DNA of 64,000 nucleotides from Pseudarthrobacter sulfonivorans (lineage in GTDB: Bacteria > Actinomycetota > Actinomycetes > Actinomycetales > Micrococcaceae), in NCBI RefSeq assembly GCF_024391045.1, contig NZ_JANFCZ010000012.1:53715-117714 (forward strand), in the 5' to 3' direction. Below the pieces are notes generated by a model that made no database searches, was not told the origin of the DNA, and saw only the letters and a program-made list of their open reading frames with translations. This document shows, piece after piece, positions 62,402 through 64,000 of this stretch. Position 1 is the stretch's first letter. Each line of letters opens with the position of its first letter. The translations under genes were made by a program, and so were the position numbers.

Positions 62402-62727
62402 GCATCAAATGTGCGCCCGGAAGCTTTCATTTTGCTGTGAAAACCAGGGCTTGCGGGCTGTGAACCCGGGTAAAGTGCCGGAATCGCTTATACACCCTTC
62501 GTCTCGGATTGGTCTTTAATTGCCTCAACTCGTAGACTTGGTGGGCGCTAAGTGCGCGGAGCGTGCGCAATTGCTCCGGTGGCCCGGTAGTTTTCTCCAG
62601 GGTAGCCGGTAGTTAGGGGCTCAAGTTGCGTGACTAACCGTTCACCCTGATCACTTTGGGTCGCTCTTAGACGCATGGTCCTGCAGCAGATATGCGGACC
62701 ATTACATTCAATTCTTGAGGAGAAGTC
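62402..62727. other. Intergenic region with rpmB promoter candidate
   Basis: No gene is supported here. TTGGTC (62509-62514), an 18-bp spacer and TAGACT (62533-62538) form a candidate promoter toward rpmB. The 190-base leader beyond it has repeats of GGTAGTT but no riboswitch I recognise. I see no good Zur box (see rejected items). Confidence 0.45.
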
Positions 62728-62964
62728 ATGGCAGCACACTGCCAAGTGACCGGAGCCGAGCCGGGCTTTGGGCACAGCATTTCGCACTCGCACCGCCGCA
62801 ACAAGCGTCGGTTCGATCCGAACATTCAGAAGAAGCGCTACTGGGTTCCGTCCCTGCGCCGCAATGTCACTCTGCAGGTTTCTGCAAAGGGCATCAAGAC
62901 CATTGACGTACGCGGCATCGACGCAGTCGTCGCCTCGATCCTGGCTCGTGGGGTGAAGCTCTAA
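62728..62964 (+). CDS. rpmB: Ribosomal protein L28, zinc-independent type
   Basis: GAGGAG lies before the ATG at 62728. The 78-residue protein is L28 of the 50S subunit, recognised by [22 protein letters not shown]. It has a single Cys and lacks the CxxC pairs of zinc-ribbon L28, and resembles the mycobacterial RpmB2 (C-minus) form. Its stop overlaps the next start (TAATG). Confidence 0.93.
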   Translation: MAAHCQVTGAEPGFGHSISHSHRRNKRRFDPNIQKKRYWVPSLRRNVTLQVSAKGIKTIDVRGIDAVVASILARGVKL

Positions 62965-63131
62965 TGGCAAAGGACAAGGACGTACGTCCGATCATCAAGC
63001 TCAAGTCGACCGCGGGCACGGGTTACACCTACGTAACCCGTAAGAACCGTCGTAACGATCCGGACCGCATGGTCCTGAAGAAGTACGACCCCAAGATCCG
63101 CCAGCACGTCGAATTCCGAGAGGAGCGCTAA
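62964..63131 (+). CDS. rpmG: Ribosomal protein L33, zinc-independent type
   Basis: I translated this short gene directly: 55 residues, starting [20 protein letters not shown] and ending in [30 protein letters not shown] is the L33 pattern. It contains no Cys, so it is the C-minus form that needs no zinc. It shares TAATG with rpmB and is 3 bp before rpsN. Confidence 0.95.
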   Translation: MAKDKDVRPIIKLKSTAGTGYTYVTRKNRRNDPDRMVLKKYDPKIRQHVEFREER

Positions 63132-63134
63132 ACC

Positions 63135-63440
63135 ATGGCTAAGAAGTCCAAGATTGCTCGCAACGAGCAGCGCAAGGTCATCGTTGAGCGTTACGCTGCC
63201 AAGCGCCTCGAGCTGAAGAAGGCCCTGGTTGACCCCAACTCGACCGACGAAGCACGCGAAGCTGCACGCCTCGGCCTGCAGAAGCTGCCCCGCAACGCGT
63301 CCCCGATCCGTCTGCGTAACCGCGACATCATCGACGGGCGTCCCCGCGGTACCTTCCAGAAGTTCGGTATCTCCCGTGTTCGCTTCCGCGACATGGCTCA
63401 CCGCGGTGAGCTCCCGGGCATCACCAAGTCTTCCTGGTAA
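63135..63440 (+). CDS. rpsN: Ribosomal protein S14, zinc-independent type
   Basis: The 101-residue protein is the long S14 form ([20 protein letters not shown] ... [36 protein letters not shown]). It lacks the CxxC zinc-finger of the short form. It belongs to the 30S head. It is the last gene of the rpmB-rpmG-rpsN operon and is followed by a strong terminator. Confidence 0.95.
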   Translation: MAKKSKIARNEQRKVIVERYAAKRLELKKALVDPNSTDEAREAARLGLQKLPRNASPIRLRNRDIIDGRPRGTFQKFGISRVRFRDMAHRGELPGITKSSW

Positions 63441-63467
63441 TTCAGCACCGCTGATTCCAGCTGCTTG

Positions 63468-63503
63468 AGAAGGGCCGGCAACCAATTGGTTGCCGGCCCT
63501 TCT
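63468..63503 (+). terminator. Strong terminator after rpsN
   Basis: A 36-bp perfect palindrome (arm AGAAGGGCCGGCAACCAA) forms a stem of up to 16 pairs around AATT, ending in TCTGCGTTT. It separates the ribosomal-protein operon from the rRNA promoter region. Confidence 0.85.
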
Positions 63504-63660
63504 GCGTTTAAGGCGTTCGGCGCTGAAGGTGGTCTGCGTTTAATGTGCCGGGGGTGTGGGGCACGGCACGGTGGCAATGTTCGACGTCGGGTGGCGCCCT
63601 GGGTGTGTGGTGGCCGGTTTTGCCGCGGGATGCGGGCAAAGCGGCCCGTTTCCGGGTGGA
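63504..63660. other. Region between rpsN terminator and rRNA promoters
   Basis: No gene is supported. The sequence is G/T-rich and may be the upstream part of the rRNA promoter region. Confidence 0.4.
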
Positions 63661-63661
63661 T

Positions 63662-63690
63662 TTGCGGTGGGGGTGTGGGGCGTGTATTGT
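63662..63690 (+). promoter_or_regulatory. rRNA promoter candidate P1
   Basis: TTGCGG (63662-63667), a 17-bp spacer and TATTGT (63685-63690) form a promoter reading toward the window end. It lies about 250 bp upstream of the conserved leader element. Confidence 0.6.
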
Positions 63691-63841
63691 TTTCTAAGTC
63701 GCCGCGAGGGGAACAGCGAAGAGCTTGTTACCGCGGGCGGTCAAACCCCCTCAATTCAAGACCAGATTCTGGTAGTGCTTTAGAGCGCTTCGGAAGTGGT
63801 CGGGATTGTTTTCCTGCCGGCGCGGGTCCTGGAATATGGAT

Positions 63842-63870
63842 TTGTGTCGGGGCGGGGAATCGGGTATGTT
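63842..63870 (+). promoter_or_regulatory. rRNA promoter candidate P2
   Basis: TTGTGT (63842-63847), a 17-bp spacer and TATGTT (63865-63870) form a second promoter in the same direction. Multiple promoters before rRNA operons are common. Confidence 0.6.
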
Positions 63871-63932
63871 TGGAAGGTTGCTCCGGAGCGATCCATGATG
63901 GTTTTTTGTTGTGGTGGTGCCGGGTGTGTCTG

Positions 63933-64000
63933 TTGTTTGAGAACTCAATAGTGTGCCAAGTTTGTTGATACCAATTTATTGTATTGGATTGGTTGAATTG
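63933..64000 (+). promoter_or_regulatory. 16S rRNA leader with actinobacterial boxA-like antitermination element
   Basis: TTGTTTGAGAACTCAATAG (63933-63951) matches the boxA-containing leader found before actinobacterial 16S genes. The following AT-rich sequence holds short complementary segments of the RNase III processing stem. The 16S gene itself should begin just past the window end; it is not inside the window. Confidence 0.8.

Noticed and set aside
62425..62450. TTTCA...TGAAA arms upstream of the ferric reductase and rpmB, considered as a Zur or Fur-type box
   Set aside because: The spacing and centre do not fit the actinobacterial Zur consensus, and it lies far from rpmB.
1..64000. CRISPR array, prophage, integrase, transposase or tRNA gene
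   Set aside because: I saw no regularly spaced repeats, no phage or transposase motifs and no convincing cloverleaf anywhere in the window.

Overview
This window is chromosomal DNA from a high-GC actinobacterium, most likely a member of the Micrococcaceae close to Arthrobacter/Pseudarthrobacter. That placement is an inference. It rests on strong GC bias at third codon positions, frequent GTG starts and GTGA/ATGA overlaps, a DUF222/HNH nuclease, Cys-poor rpmB-rpmG-rpsN, and a right edge with a typical actinobacterial rRNA leader and boxA-like sequence just before the expected 16S gene. I see no insertion sequence, integrase, prophage, tRNA or CRISPR array. The mobile-like DNA here consists of short palindromic repeats.

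Left third (1-25 kb). An acyl-CoA dehydrogenase/amidohydrolase/SDR operon diverges from a MarR regulator across two palindromes. It is followed by an HD hydrolase, an unusual GNAT-AAA fusion and a berberine-bridge-type flavin oxidase. An asparagine utilisation operon comes next (GntR regulator, asparaginase, aspartase, permease), then a sigma/anti-sigma operon opposite a secreted protein of unknown function, an MFS/TetR pair, a DedA protein and a HipBA toxin-antitoxin pair with four operator-like sites. After that lie a uracil-glycosylase-like gene, HNH and GIY-YIG-like nuclease genes, an S4 RNA-binding protein, and a PAP2-DedA-response regulator-histidine kinase operon preceded by a PmrA-type direct repeat.

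Middle (26-43 kb). A carbohydrate regulon dominates: a GntR regulator, a split transketolase, an MHS-type transporter, a TIM-barrel isomerase, an SDR, a DhaK-DhaL kinase and an RpiB-type isomerase. They share a repeated operator and look like a route for tetritols/tetruloses or a branched pentose. NmrA-like and aldo-keto reductases, small membrane proteins, a YchJ-like protein and a large acyl-CoA dehydrogenase follow.

Right third (43-64 kb). jetA-jetB-jetC (Wadjet/MukBEF-like condensin) is translationally coupled, but no jetD follows. jetB carries an in-frame palindromic repeat in its C-terminal tail. A TetR/MFS pair, an iron-siderophore uptake operon with a DtxR/IdeR-like box (one permease also carrying a 61-bp palindrome), two SGNH hydrolases around YCII and MarR genes, and a flavinylated ferric-reductase-like trio follow. 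The window ends with rpmB-rpmG-rpsN, a strong terminator and the rRNA promoter/leader.
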